Below are positions 49,983-57,181 of a DNA stretch of 64,000 bases, in pieces (position 1 is the first letter of the stretch; each line of letters begins with the position of its first letter). The translations under genes were made by a program, and so were the position numbers. The notes under the pieces are model-generated. The model saw nothing but the letters and a program-made list of their open reading frames with translations, was not told the origin of the DNA and ran no database searches. The stretch is taken from contig NZ_NWMW01000001.1 of NCBI RefSeq assembly GCF_002351485.1, forward strand, positions 1,674,001 to 1,738,000, written 5' to 3'. The DNA is from Sphingomonas spermidinifaciens (lineage in GTDB: Bacteria; Pseudomonadota; Alphaproteobacteria; Sphingomonadales; Sphingomonadaceae).

Positions 49983-51002
49983 GTGATCGAAGTGACGACC
50001 AAGGCGGAGCGTGTCTGGATCGAGCGGTTGCCGCTGGCGGCCGATCGGCCCGTGCTCGGCTTCGCGCTCACCACGCTGCTGATCCTCGCCGCCTTCGCAC
50101 TGCGCTGGGTCGTCGATCCCTATCTGCCCGGCGGCTTCCCCTTCGTCACCTTCTTCCCCGCGGTGATCCTCGCCTCGGCGCTGTTCGGCGTTCGCATGGG
50201 CGCCTATGCCGGCATCGCCGGTGGGCTGCTGGCCTGGTACTATTTCGTCGAACCGAAGATGACCTTCGTGCTGCTGCCGGGCACCTGGGTTGCGCTCGCC
50301 TTCTATGCGCTGGTGGTCGTCACCGACATCGTCATCATCCACTGGATGCAGCGCGCCAATGCCAAGCTGGCGCGCGAGCGCGAATTGAGCCGGGTGCTCG
50401 CCGACACGCGCGAGCTCCTGTTCCGCGAGCTCCAGCACCGGGTCTCGAACAATCTTCAGGTCGCCGCTGGCCTGATCACCCTCCAGAAGCGGCGAATCAC
50501 CGATGCCGATGCGCGCGCCGCGCTCGACGAGGCGTCGCGCCGGCTGGCGCTCATCGGCCGCATTAGCCGCCAGCTCTACGACGCGGGCGGGGCGACGCGG
50601 CGGATGCGCGAGTTCCTCGAGCCGCTGTGCCACGACGTGATCGAGGCGAGCGGGCGCACCGGCATCCGCTGTGAGGTGATGGTTGGCGACGATGCGACAC
50701 TCAGCCCCGACGCGGCGATCCCGCTGGCGCTGATCGTCGCCGAATCGATGGCCAACGCGATCGAGCACGGCTTCGCCGATCGCGAGACCGGCGTGATCGA
50801 GGTCGAACTGTCGCGCGAGGGCGGCGAGCGGCTGCGCATCGAGGTGCGCGACGACGGGCGCGGCCTGCCCGAGGGCTTCGACATCGACGGCGCGGGCAGC
50901 CTCGGCCTCAGCATTGCGCGCACGCTCGCCGCCCAGTTGAGCGGCAAGTTCGAGCTGGTCGCCGGGCGCGGCACCACCGCACGGCTGCTCCTGCCCGCCT
51001 GA
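49983..51002 (+). CDS. Sensor histidine kinase (DUF4118 + HisKA_2)
   Basis: A 339-aa membrane kinase. Four hydrophobic helices (about 24-40, 55-70, 74-90 and 100-121) form a DUF4118-like N-terminal region. The phospho-acceptor H152 lies in LFRELQHRVSNNLQVAAGL, the HisKA_2/HWE signature, followed by the ATPase motifs AESMANAIEHGF near 258 and DDGRGLPEGF near 294. No response regulator gene is adjacent. GTG 49983 is preferred because GAAGGGGC lies upstream; an ATG at 49926 lies next to the terminator. Orphan HisKA_2 kinases of this group often feed the general stress response in alphaproteobacteria (inference). Confidence 0.88.
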   Translation: MIEVTTKAERVWIERLPLAADRPVLGFALTTLLILAAFALRWVVDPYLPGGFPFVTFFPAVILASALFGVRMGAYAGIAGGLLAWYYFVEPKMTFVLLPGTWVALAFYALVVVTDIVIIHWMQRANAKLARERELSRVLADTRELLFRELQHRVSNNLQVAAGLITLQKRRITDADARAALDEASRRLALIGRISRQLYDAGGATRRMREFLEPLCHDVIEASGRTGIRCEVMVGDDATLSPDAAIPLALIVAESMANAIEHGFADRETGVIEVELSREGGERLRIEVRDDGRGLPEGFDIDGAGSLGLSIARTLAAQLSGKFELVAGRGTTARLLLPA

Positions 51003-51102
51003 CCTCGATTTCTGACGGACATATGGGGCTTTGGTCCCGGCATCGGAACTCCGGCGTCGCCCGACCGCTTCACTTCTCCCCATGATTTCAAGGAGAAGCG
51101 AA

Positions 51103-51465
51103 ATGGACGACGATCGCGTCTGGGCGTTCGAGGAAAGCCTCTGGACCGCCGATGCCGAACATTATCGCCACTCGATCGACGACGAATGCGTCATGGTCGT
51201 GCCCGCACCGCCGTTCGTGATGACCGGAGCGCAGGCGGTCGAGGCAGTGTCCTCGACGCCGCGCTGGTCGCGCGTCGCTTTCTCGGACCAGCAGATCATG
51301 CGGCCGCAGGAAGGGCTGATCGTCATCGGCTATACGGCCGAAGCCGAGAAGGAGGGCGGCGAAAGCTACGTCGCGCACTGCACCTCGACCTATCGCCGGC
51401 TGGAGCATGAGCTGTGGAAGGTGGTCCAGCATCAGCAGACCCCGCCGCTGAAGGCGGGTGGATAG
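51103..51465 (+). CDS. DUF4440/SnoaL-like NTF2-fold protein
   Basis: A 120-aa small alpha+beta protein of NTF2-like type. MDDDRVWAFEESLWTADAEHYRHSID at the N-terminus (in two parts) and CTSTYRRLEHELWKVVQHQQTP at the end are features of the fold. AAGGAGAAGCG gives a very good ribosome site for the ATG at 51103. It stands alone between the kinase and the MBL hydrolase. No active-site residues are seen; members are used as enzymes or as small-molecule-binding domains. Confidence 0.7.
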   Translation: MDDDRVWAFEESLWTADAEHYRHSIDDECVMVVPAPPFVMTGAQAVEAVSSTPRWSRVAFSDQQIMRPQEGLIVIGYTAEAEKEGGESYVAHCTSTYRRLEHELWKVVQHQQTPPLKAGG

Positions 51466-51468
51466 TAT

Positions 51469-51506
51469 CCTCCCCCGCAAGGGGGAGGGGGACCGCCGAA
51501 GGCGGT
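51469..51506. repeat. Tandem palindromic hairpins (REP-like)
   Basis: CCTCCCCC (51469-51476), loop GCAA, GGGGGAGG (51481-51488) form a perfect 8-bp hairpin, followed at once by ACCGCC (51492-51497), GAA, GGCGGT (51501-51506). A further GC-rich palindromic tract extends to about 51550. It sits in a gap between converging genes, as bacterial REP-type repeats do, and could also end transcripts. Confidence 0.6.
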
Positions 51507-51589
51507 GGAGGAGGATCGCCGCGGGCGGATCGCCCGTGGCCCTCCCCTGCGTCATCCTTTGGCTGCCACCTCCCCGTTCCGGTGCAAAT

Positions 51590-52771
51590 CTAGCGTAGCG
51601 CCCTGACCTCAGGCGTCCGTGCGCACGCCTCCAGCCGCGCCTCCTCGAGCCGCGCCCCCGCCGCCTCGACCGCCGGCACGTCGAACGGCCGCCCCACCTC
51701 GCGCCGCCCGAACCGGGCCACCGGCAGTCCCGCACACCGCATCAGCAGCTCGAGCATCGCCGGCGGCGTCTCGCGCGCTTCGGCCGACAGCTTGAACGTC
51801 CCCCAATGGATCGGGAGCGCGATGGGGCTCCCGAGCCGGTCCCAGACGCGCACCGCCTCGCGCGGGCCGATATGGCTACCCGTTCCCATCTCCCCCGGCT
51901 GGAAGCGGAAGGCGCCGATCGGGATCAGCGCCAGCCGGATCGGCCCGATCGCCGCCGCCTCGCGCGGCCAGGCGCCGTCGCCGAAGCCCGTGTCGCCGGC
52001 AAAGAACAGGTTGCCGCCCGGCAGCTCGACGACGAACGCCGACCAGAGCGCGCGGTTACGGTCGGCGAACCAGCGGCTCGACCAGTGATGGTTGCGCACG
52101 ACATGGACGCTCGCACCGCCGACCGTCGCTGCCCGCCCCCAGTCGAGCTCGGTCGCGTCGATCCCCGCCGATCGCAGGATCGCCCCGTTGCCGAGCGAGG
52201 TGACGATCCTCGGCCGGTCGCGGTCCCACAGCCGCTTCAGCGTCGTGAGGTCGAGATGATCGTAATGATTGTGGCTGACGACGATCAGGTCGATCTCCGG
52301 CAGGTCGTCGATCGCGATCCCCGGCGCGGTCGTCCGACCTGGCCCGAAGCCGAACGGCCCTGCCCGCTCGGACCACACGGGATCGGTGAGGATGTTAAGT
52401 CCCGGCGTCTGCACGAGCACGCTGGCATGTCCGACCCATGTCGCGCGCATCGGCGGCACTGCGCCCGAGGGGGCGGGCAGCGCAAGTTCGCTGCGCCGGG
52501 CGGGCTGCACCGCCACCTGCGCCGGCCACGCCGCCTCACCCTCTCCCGTCAGCCGCCGCCAGAAGAAGCTCGCGCGATTGCCGCCGCCCGGCACGCGCCC
52601 GGCATCGTCTCCACCGGGATTGAAGAAGCGCTCGCCGTCGAAATGCCCGCTCGCGGCCCCCCGATAGTAGATTCGGTCGAGGAACGCGGGCACGATCACC
52701 GCCGCGAGGCACGCGCCCGCCAGCAGCCAGAGCAGCACGCCCGCCATCCGTTTCGCCGCGCGCCGCATCAT
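51590..52771 (-). CDS. MBL-fold metallo-hydrolase (UlaG/NAPE-PLD-like)
   Basis: A 393-aa zinc hydrolase. A membrane-anchor or signal helix lies near residues 9-32. The metal site HNHYDHLD lies near 165, with further candidate ligands in RNHHWSSRWF near 226, AGDTGF near 259 and PIHWGTF near 320. This group contains NAPE phospholipase D-like and lactonase-like enzymes, and the closest general match is to bacterial UlaG/NAPE-PLD type proteins. Periplasmic or membrane-associated location is likely. The substrate is unknown. Confidence 0.82.
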   Translation of the reverse strand: MMRRAAKRMAGVLLWLLAGACLAAVIVPAFLDRIYYRGAASGHFDGERFFNPGGDDAGRVPGGGNRASFFWRRLTGEGEAAWPAQVAVQPARRSELALPAPSGAVPPMRATWVGHASVLVQTPGLNILTDPVWSERAGPFGFGPGRTTAPGIAIDDLPEIDLIVVSHNHYDHLDLTTLKRLWDRDRPRIVTSLGNGAILRSAGIDATELDWGRAATVGGASVHVVRNHHWSSRWFADRNRALWSAFVVELPGGNLFFAGDTGFGDGAWPREAAAIGPIRLALIPIGAFRFQPGEMGTGSHIGPREAVRVWDRLGSPIALPIHWGTFKLSAEARETPPAMLELLMRCAGLPVARFGRREVGRPFDVPAVEAAGARLEEARLEACARTPEVRALR

Positions 52772-52891
52772 GCCTCCTCGTGTTCGCGCCGTCCTACGTC
52801 CGCATGGCGCAGAGGGTTCCGGCGCGAAAGCCTTTGTCGCGAGCCCGCCGCCGCCCTATCTGGCGGCCAACCCAGTTAAAGGAACGCCGCT

Positions 52892-54241
52892 TTGGCCCAG
52901 TACGACTATGACCTGTTCGTGATCGGCGCGGGATCGGGGGGCACGCGCGCGGCGCGTGTCGCCGCCGCTTACGGCGCGCGCGTCGCCGTCGCCGAGGAAT
53001 ATCGCGTCGGCGGCACCTGCGTCATCCGCGGCTGCGTGCCCAAGAAGCTGCTCGTCTATGGCGCGCATTTCGCCGAGGACCTGCGCGACGCGCGGCATTT
53101 CGGCTGGGACGTGCCCGCCGACTGCGCCTTCACCTGGGCGCGGCTGCGCGACAACGTGCTGGCAGAGGTCGACCGGATCAACGAGGCCTACACGCGGACG
53201 ATCGAGTCGAGCGGCGCGGAGATCATCCACCAGCGCGCGGTGATCGCCGGCCCCAACGAGGTCAAGCTCGCCGACGGCCGCACCGTCACCGCCGAGCGCA
53301 TCCTGATCGCCACCGGCGCGACGCCGCAGGTCCCCTCCTGCCCCGGCCACGAGCACGGCATCACCTCGAACGAGGCGTTCCACCTGGACGCGATCCCGGA
53401 GCGCGTGCTGATCGCAGGCGCGGGCTATATCGCCAACGAGTTCGCGGGCGTGTTCCATCAGCTTGGCGCCCATGTGATGCTCATCAACCGCACCGACGTG
53501 ATCCTGCGCGGATATGACGAGCAGGTGCGCGACCGGCTGCTCCAGATCTCGATGGCGAAGGGCATCGAGTTCCGCTTCAACGCCGAGTTCAAGGGGATCG
53601 AGAAGCAGGACGATGGTTGCCTGAAGGTCTCGATGACCAATCATCCCGACGTCGTCGTCGATGCCGTGATGTTCGCGACGGGCCGCGTGCCCAACACCGG
53701 CGGGCTCGGCCTCGAGACCGCGGGCGTCGAATGGGACGACAAGGGCGCCATCAAGGTCGATGACCAGAGCCGCACGACCTGCCCCAGCATCTTCGCGGTG
53801 GGCGACGTTACCAACCGCGTCCAGCTGACTCCGGTGGCGATCCGCGAGGGACAGGCGTTCGCCGACACCTTCTACGGGAACAAGCCGACTCGCGTCGATT
53901 ACGACTGTATCCCCAGCGCGGTCTTCAGCCACCCGCCGATCGCGGGCGTCGGCCTGACCGAGGCGCAGGCGCGCCAGAAGCATGGGTCGGTCAAGGTCTA
54001 TCACTCCGACTTTCGCCCGATGAAGAACGTGCTCGCGGGTCGCAACGAACGCGCGCTCTACAAGATGGTGTGCGACGCGGACTCGGACAGGATCCTCGGC
54101 ATCCACATGATCGGCCCCGACGCGCCCGAAATCCTCCAGGCGGCGGCGGTGGCGGTGAAGGCGGGCCTGACGAAGGCGGCGTTCGATGCGACCGTGGCGC
54201 TCCATCCGACGATGGCCGAGGAACTGGTGCTGCTGAAATAG
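52892..54241 (+). CDS. gor: Glutathione-disulfide reductase
   Basis: A 449-aa pyridine nucleotide-disulfide oxidoreductase. It has the FAD site FVIGAGSGGTRAAR (9-22) and the redox-active cysteines C43 and C48 in GGTCVIRGCVPKK. An NADPH-binding motif AGAGYIANEFAGVF lies near 173, and the C-terminal HPTMAEELV with the catalytic His and Glu is present. The plant/cyanobacterial-like CVIRGCVPKK spelling is typical for alphaproteobacterial Gor. It starts at TTG 52892, with AAAGGA upstream. era follows after 44 bp. Confidence 0.93.
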   Translation: MAQYDYDLFVIGAGSGGTRAARVAAAYGARVAVAEEYRVGGTCVIRGCVPKKLLVYGAHFAEDLRDARHFGWDVPADCAFTWARLRDNVLAEVDRINEAYTRTIESSGAEIIHQRAVIAGPNEVKLADGRTVTAERILIATGATPQVPSCPGHEHGITSNEAFHLDAIPERVLIAGAGYIANEFAGVFHQLGAHVMLINRTDVILRGYDEQVRDRLLQISMAKGIEFRFNAEFKGIEKQDDGCLKVSMTNHPDVVVDAVMFATGRVPNTGGLGLETAGVEWDDKGAIKVDDQSRTTCPSIFAVGDVTNRVQLTPVAIREGQAFADTFYGNKPTRVDYDCIPSAVFSHPPIAGVGLTEAQARQKHGSVKVYHSDFRPMKNVLAGRNERALYKMVCDADSDRILGIHMIGPDAPEILQAAAVAVKAGLTKAAFDATVALHPTMAEELVLLK

Positions 54242-54285
54242 GCACGGGCATGGCGGTCTGCGCGTCCATGCGCTAACGGCCGCCC

Positions 54286-55194
54286 ATGACCGAAACCCAA
54301 GAATCGACCCGCTGCGGCCTTGTCGCCGTGGTGGGGGCGCCCAATGCGGGCAAGTCGACGCTCGTCAACGCGCTCGTCGGCCAGAAGGTGGCGATCGTAA
54401 GCCCCAAGGCGCAAACGACTCGCGTGCGCCTGATGGGCATCGCGCTCGAGAGCCAGACCCAGCTCCTCCTCGTCGACACGCCCGGCCTGTTCGACCCCAA
54501 GCGCCGGCTCGACCGCGCGATGGTGTCGGCGGCGTGGGAGGGGGCCGAGGGCGCCGACGCGATCGCGCTCGTCGTCGATGCGAAGGGCGGGCTGCCCGAG
54601 AAGGTCCTGACGATCGTCGATCGCCTCGCCTCGCGGTCGGAGCCCAGGATCCTGATCCTCAACAAGGTCGACCTCGCCGACAAGCCGCGCCTCCTCAACC
54701 ACGCGCAGCGGCTGAACGAGCGGCTGGCGTTCGACGAGATCTTCTTCGTCTCGGCGACGACCGGCGACGGCATTCCCGAACTCAAGACGGCGCTCGCGAA
54801 CCGCATGCCCGCGGGGCCATGGCACTTCCCCGAGGATCAGGTGAGCGACGCAACCGACCGCATGATGGCGGCCGAGGTGACGCGCGAGCAGCTCTACCTC
54901 CAGCTACACGCCGAACTCCCCTACGAGAGCGCGGTCGAAACTGAGCGCTATTCGGAGCGCGACGACGGCTCGGTCGAGATCCACCAGCAGATCCTGGTCG
55001 AGCGCGACACCCAACGCGCGATCGTGCTGGGCAAGGGCGGCACGCGGATCAAGGAGATCGGCGCCAAGGCGCGCGCGGAACTGTCGCGGATCATGGGCGT
55101 GCCCGTCCACCTCTACCTTCACGTCAAGGTCAAGCCCGGATGGGACGAGGACCGTGGCCTCTACCGCGATATCGGGCTCGACTGGGTGGAGTGA
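54286..55194 (+). CDS. era: GTPase Era
   Basis: A 302-aa GTPase that assists 16S rRNA maturation and links ribosome assembly to the cell cycle. The G1 motif GAPNAGKST is at residues 17-25, DTPG near 65, and NKVDLAD near 125. A C-terminal KH domain (about 210-290) with LGKGGTRIKEIGAKARAELSRI binds the 3' end of 16S rRNA. Normal length. It lies downstream of gor and convergent with the sirtuin gene. Confidence 0.95.
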   Translation: MTETQESTRCGLVAVVGAPNAGKSTLVNALVGQKVAIVSPKAQTTRVRLMGIALESQTQLLLVDTPGLFDPKRRLDRAMVSAAWEGAEGADAIALVVDAKGGLPEKVLTIVDRLASRSEPRILILNKVDLADKPRLLNHAQRLNERLAFDEIFFVSATTGDGIPELKTALANRMPAGPWHFPEDQVSDATDRMMAAEVTREQLYLQLHAELPYESAVETERYSERDDGSVEIHQQILVERDTQRAIVLGKGGTRIKEIGAKARAELSRIMGVPVHLYLHVKVKPGWDEDRGLYRDIGLDWVE

Positions 55195-55254
55195 CGCTCA
55201 ACCGTCCTCCAACTCCTTCTTGATCCCGGACTTGATCCCGGGGGACGTAGAGCT

Positions 55255-55956
55255 TTACGCTGCCAGCACCGCCTCCACCCACTCGGGCACCAGCACGCTC
55301 GCCGGCCCCATCCGGCTTTCCTCGAACAGGAAGCTGCCCTGCGACGGCTCCAGGTTGATCTCAAGCGTCGCCGCGCCCCAGTGGCGGGCGGTCTGGACGA
55401 ATCCCGCGGCGGGGTAGACCGCGCCCGAAGTGCCGATCGACACGAACAGATCGCAGGTCGAGAGCGCCGCCTCGATCCGCTCCATCGCATAGGGCATCTC
55501 GCCGAAGAACACGATGTCGGGCCGGAGCGCCGGCGCGCCGCACGCCTCGCAGACGGTCCCCGGCGGCAGCGCCGCCGCCCATTCGCGCCGCCCCCCGCAC
55601 GCCGCGCACAGCGCCGACTTCAATTCGCCATGCATGTGCAGCAGCCGCGTCGCCCCCGCCCGTTCGTGCAGGTCGTCGACATTCTGCGTGACGATCAGGA
55701 GCTCGCCCCGCCACTCGGCATCGAGCCGCGCCAGCGCCCGGTGTGCGGCATTGGGCTCAACGTCCGCCAGCGCAGCGCGACGCAGGTCATAGAAGCGATG
55801 CACCAACGCCGGATCGCGCGCCAACGCCTCTGGCATGCACACGTCCTCGACGCGGTGCCCTTCCCACAGGCCGCCCGGCCCGCGAAAGGTGGCGATGCCG
55901 CTCTCAGCGGAGATACCGGCGCCGGTCAGGACGACGATGCTTGTGGCGTGCATCAT
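55255..55956 (-). CDS. cobB: NAD-dependent protein deacylase (sirtuin)
   Basis: A 233-aa class III-type sirtuin. The NAD site VVLTGAGISAESGIATFRG (8-26) and QNVDDLHERAG near 91 are present, the catalytic His is H109 (LLHMHGEL), and a zinc site CAACG...CEACG lies near 117-140. Y56 and R59 (HRFYDLRR) form the YxxR pair of Sirt5-like enzymes that remove succinyl, malonyl or acetyl groups. The ATG at 55956 overlaps the stop of the small membrane protein gene (TAATG), so they are coupled. It lies downstream of an HxlR regulator. Confidence 0.9.
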   Translation of the reverse strand: MMHATSIVVLTGAGISAESGIATFRGPGGLWEGHRVEDVCMPEALARDPALVHRFYDLRRAALADVEPNAAHRALARLDAEWRGELLIVTQNVDDLHERAGATRLLHMHGELKSALCAACGGRREWAAALPPGTVCEACGAPALRPDIVFFGEMPYAMERIEAALSTCDLFVSIGTSGAVYPAAGFVQTARHWGAATLEINLEPSQGSFLFEESRMGPASVLVPEWVEAVLAA

Positions 55957-56174
55957 TACGCAGTTAGCCAATTGAAGATGTTGGCGATCACGATCAACGC
56001 GCCCATCACGAAGATCATTGCCGCGCCACCCGTCGCGCAGCCCTTAGCCCACATCCGGGGTAAGTCGTCGCCGGCTGCAACGCTCCGGCGCTGAGTTTCG
56101 GCATTGGCGAATAGGCCGGCGAGTAACGTGACAAGACCGATAGGGACGGCGCCCACTTGTGTGGCGCCATCCAC
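55956..56174 (-). CDS. Small membrane protein (72 aa)
   Basis: Not recognised. A 72-aa protein with two hydrophobic helices (about 9-24 and 48-69), linked by a polar segment AETQRRSVAAGDDLPRMWAKG. It starts at GTG 56174, directly after the HxlR TAG, and its TAA overlaps the sirtuin ATG. The tight join suggests that it is translated with both neighbours. Function unknown; possibly a membrane partner or an unrelated small protein. Confidence 0.55.
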   Translation of the reverse strand: MDGATQVGAVPIGLVTLLAGLFANAETQRRSVAAGDDLPRMWAKGCATGGAAMIFVMGALIVIANIFNWLTA

Positions 56175-56651
56175 CTACTCCGCCGCCTTCGCGTCCTCGA
56201 CCTCCTCGGGCAGCGCCCAGAGCAGGTCGTGCGTCGTCAGCGGGCGGCCGTCGTGGCTCATCACGCGGACGGCGGCGACCGGGCGGTGGTCGCGGGCGTC
56301 GACCAGCACGGGGGAGATGCGGCCGCTCATCTCGTAGCGTTCGCCCCATTGCCGGAGCGCCACCAGCGTCGGCAGCAGGTCCTTGCCCTTGTCGGTCAGG
56401 CGATATTCAACCTTGCGCCGGTCGTCGTCGCAGGGTCGCCGCTCAAGGATGCCGTGACCGACCAGCCGCCCCAGCCGGTTGGCGAGGATGTTGCGGGCGA
56501 TGCCGAGCTCGGACTGGAACTCCTCGAAATGACGATATCCGTTGAAGCTCGCGCGCAGGATCAGGAAGGACCAGCGTTCGCCCATCGCCTCCAGCGCGGC
56601 GGGGAGGCTGCAATTCTCGGCCAGCTGGCGCAGCGGTTCGCGCAATCCCAT
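56175..56651 (-). CDS. HxlR-family transcriptional regulator
   Basis: A 158-aa winged-helix regulator. CSLPAALEAMGERWSFLILRA near the N-terminus is the typical HxlR start, followed by the helix-turn-helix ELGIARNILANRLGRLVGHGIL and the wing ERRPCDDDRRKVEYRLTDKG; C14 and C73 could be redox-responsive. It heads an operon with the small membrane protein and the sirtuin. Two palindromes at 56714-56764, 60-115 bp upstream, are probably its operators and may also control the divergent CC_3452-type gene. Confidence 0.85.
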   Translation of the reverse strand: MGLREPLRQLAENCSLPAALEAMGERWSFLILRASFNGYRHFEEFQSELGIARNILANRLGRLVGHGILERRPCDDDRRKVEYRLTDKGKDLLPTLVALRQWGERYEMSGRISPVLVDARDHRPVAAVRVMSHDGRPLTTHDLLWALPEEVEDAKAAE

Positions 56652-56713
56652 CGCGCGATCCTAAAGCAAATACCTCGACAGGCAACCAGAGCACTTTTTT
56701 GCAAAGCAGCATA

Positions 56714-56764
56714 GGTTGCGACTTGCAACCTGAGCGCTGCCCAGATAGGTTGCAATTCGCAACT
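56714..56764. promoter_or_regulatory. Tandem palindromic operators for HxlR and the divergent gene
   Basis: GGTTGC-n5-GCAACC is at 56714-56730, a perfect 17-bp palindrome. A second copy, GGTTGC-n5-GCAACT at 56748-56764, has one mismatch. Copies start 34 bp apart, roughly three helical turns. They lie between the divergent starts at 56651 and 56789, ideal for co-regulation. Confidence 0.75.
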
Positions 56765-56788
56765 TGCTTGCAAACAGGAGACCTCCCC

Positions 56789-57082
56789 ATGCTGCGCACC
56801 CTTGCCGCCGCCGCCATGGCGCTCGCCGCCACGCCGGCCATCGCCCAGTCCTATTACGCCGCCGTCCCCGCGACCGCACCCGCCAAGGCATCGATTGTGA
56901 CGCGTACGACCGTCTGGAAGTGCGAAGGCGGCACCTGCGCCGCCCCGCGCGCAGGCTCGCGCGACGCGATCATGTGCGAGCTGCTGGTGCGCGAGGTAGG
57001 CCCGCTCCAGCGTTTCGCCGCCGCGGGCGCCGATTTCGACACTGCCGCACTCGACAAGTGCAACGCTCGGGCGAAAGACTGA
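56789..57082 (+). CDS. CC_3452-family small secreted protein
   Basis: A 97-aa protein with signal peptide MLRTLAAAAMALAATPAIA. The mature part has the conserved SIVTRTTVWKCEGGTC, then IMCELLVREVGPLQRF and LDKCNARAK, with four cysteines likely forming disulfides. This matches the CC_3452 family seen in Caulobacter and sphingomonads, of unknown function. AGGAG lies eight bases upstream of the ATG at 56789. It shares its upstream region with the HxlR operon and may be regulated by it. Confidence 0.75.
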   Translation: MLRTLAAAAMALAATPAIAQSYYAAVPATAPAKASIVTRTTVWKCEGGTCAAPRAGSRDAIMCELLVREVGPLQRFAAAGADFDTAALDKCNARAKD

Positions 57083-57181
57083 CCCGGCCCGTGACATTTG
57101 CGCCACTCGCCAATGCCGCAGCGCGGCGTGGGGCGTCCAAATGCGTTGCAATCGGGCACCCTTCCCCCCCACATTACCCCT

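Noticed and set aside
51469..51506. CRISPR-like repeats
   Set aside because: Only two unlike hairpins, no regular spacers and no cas genes in the window.
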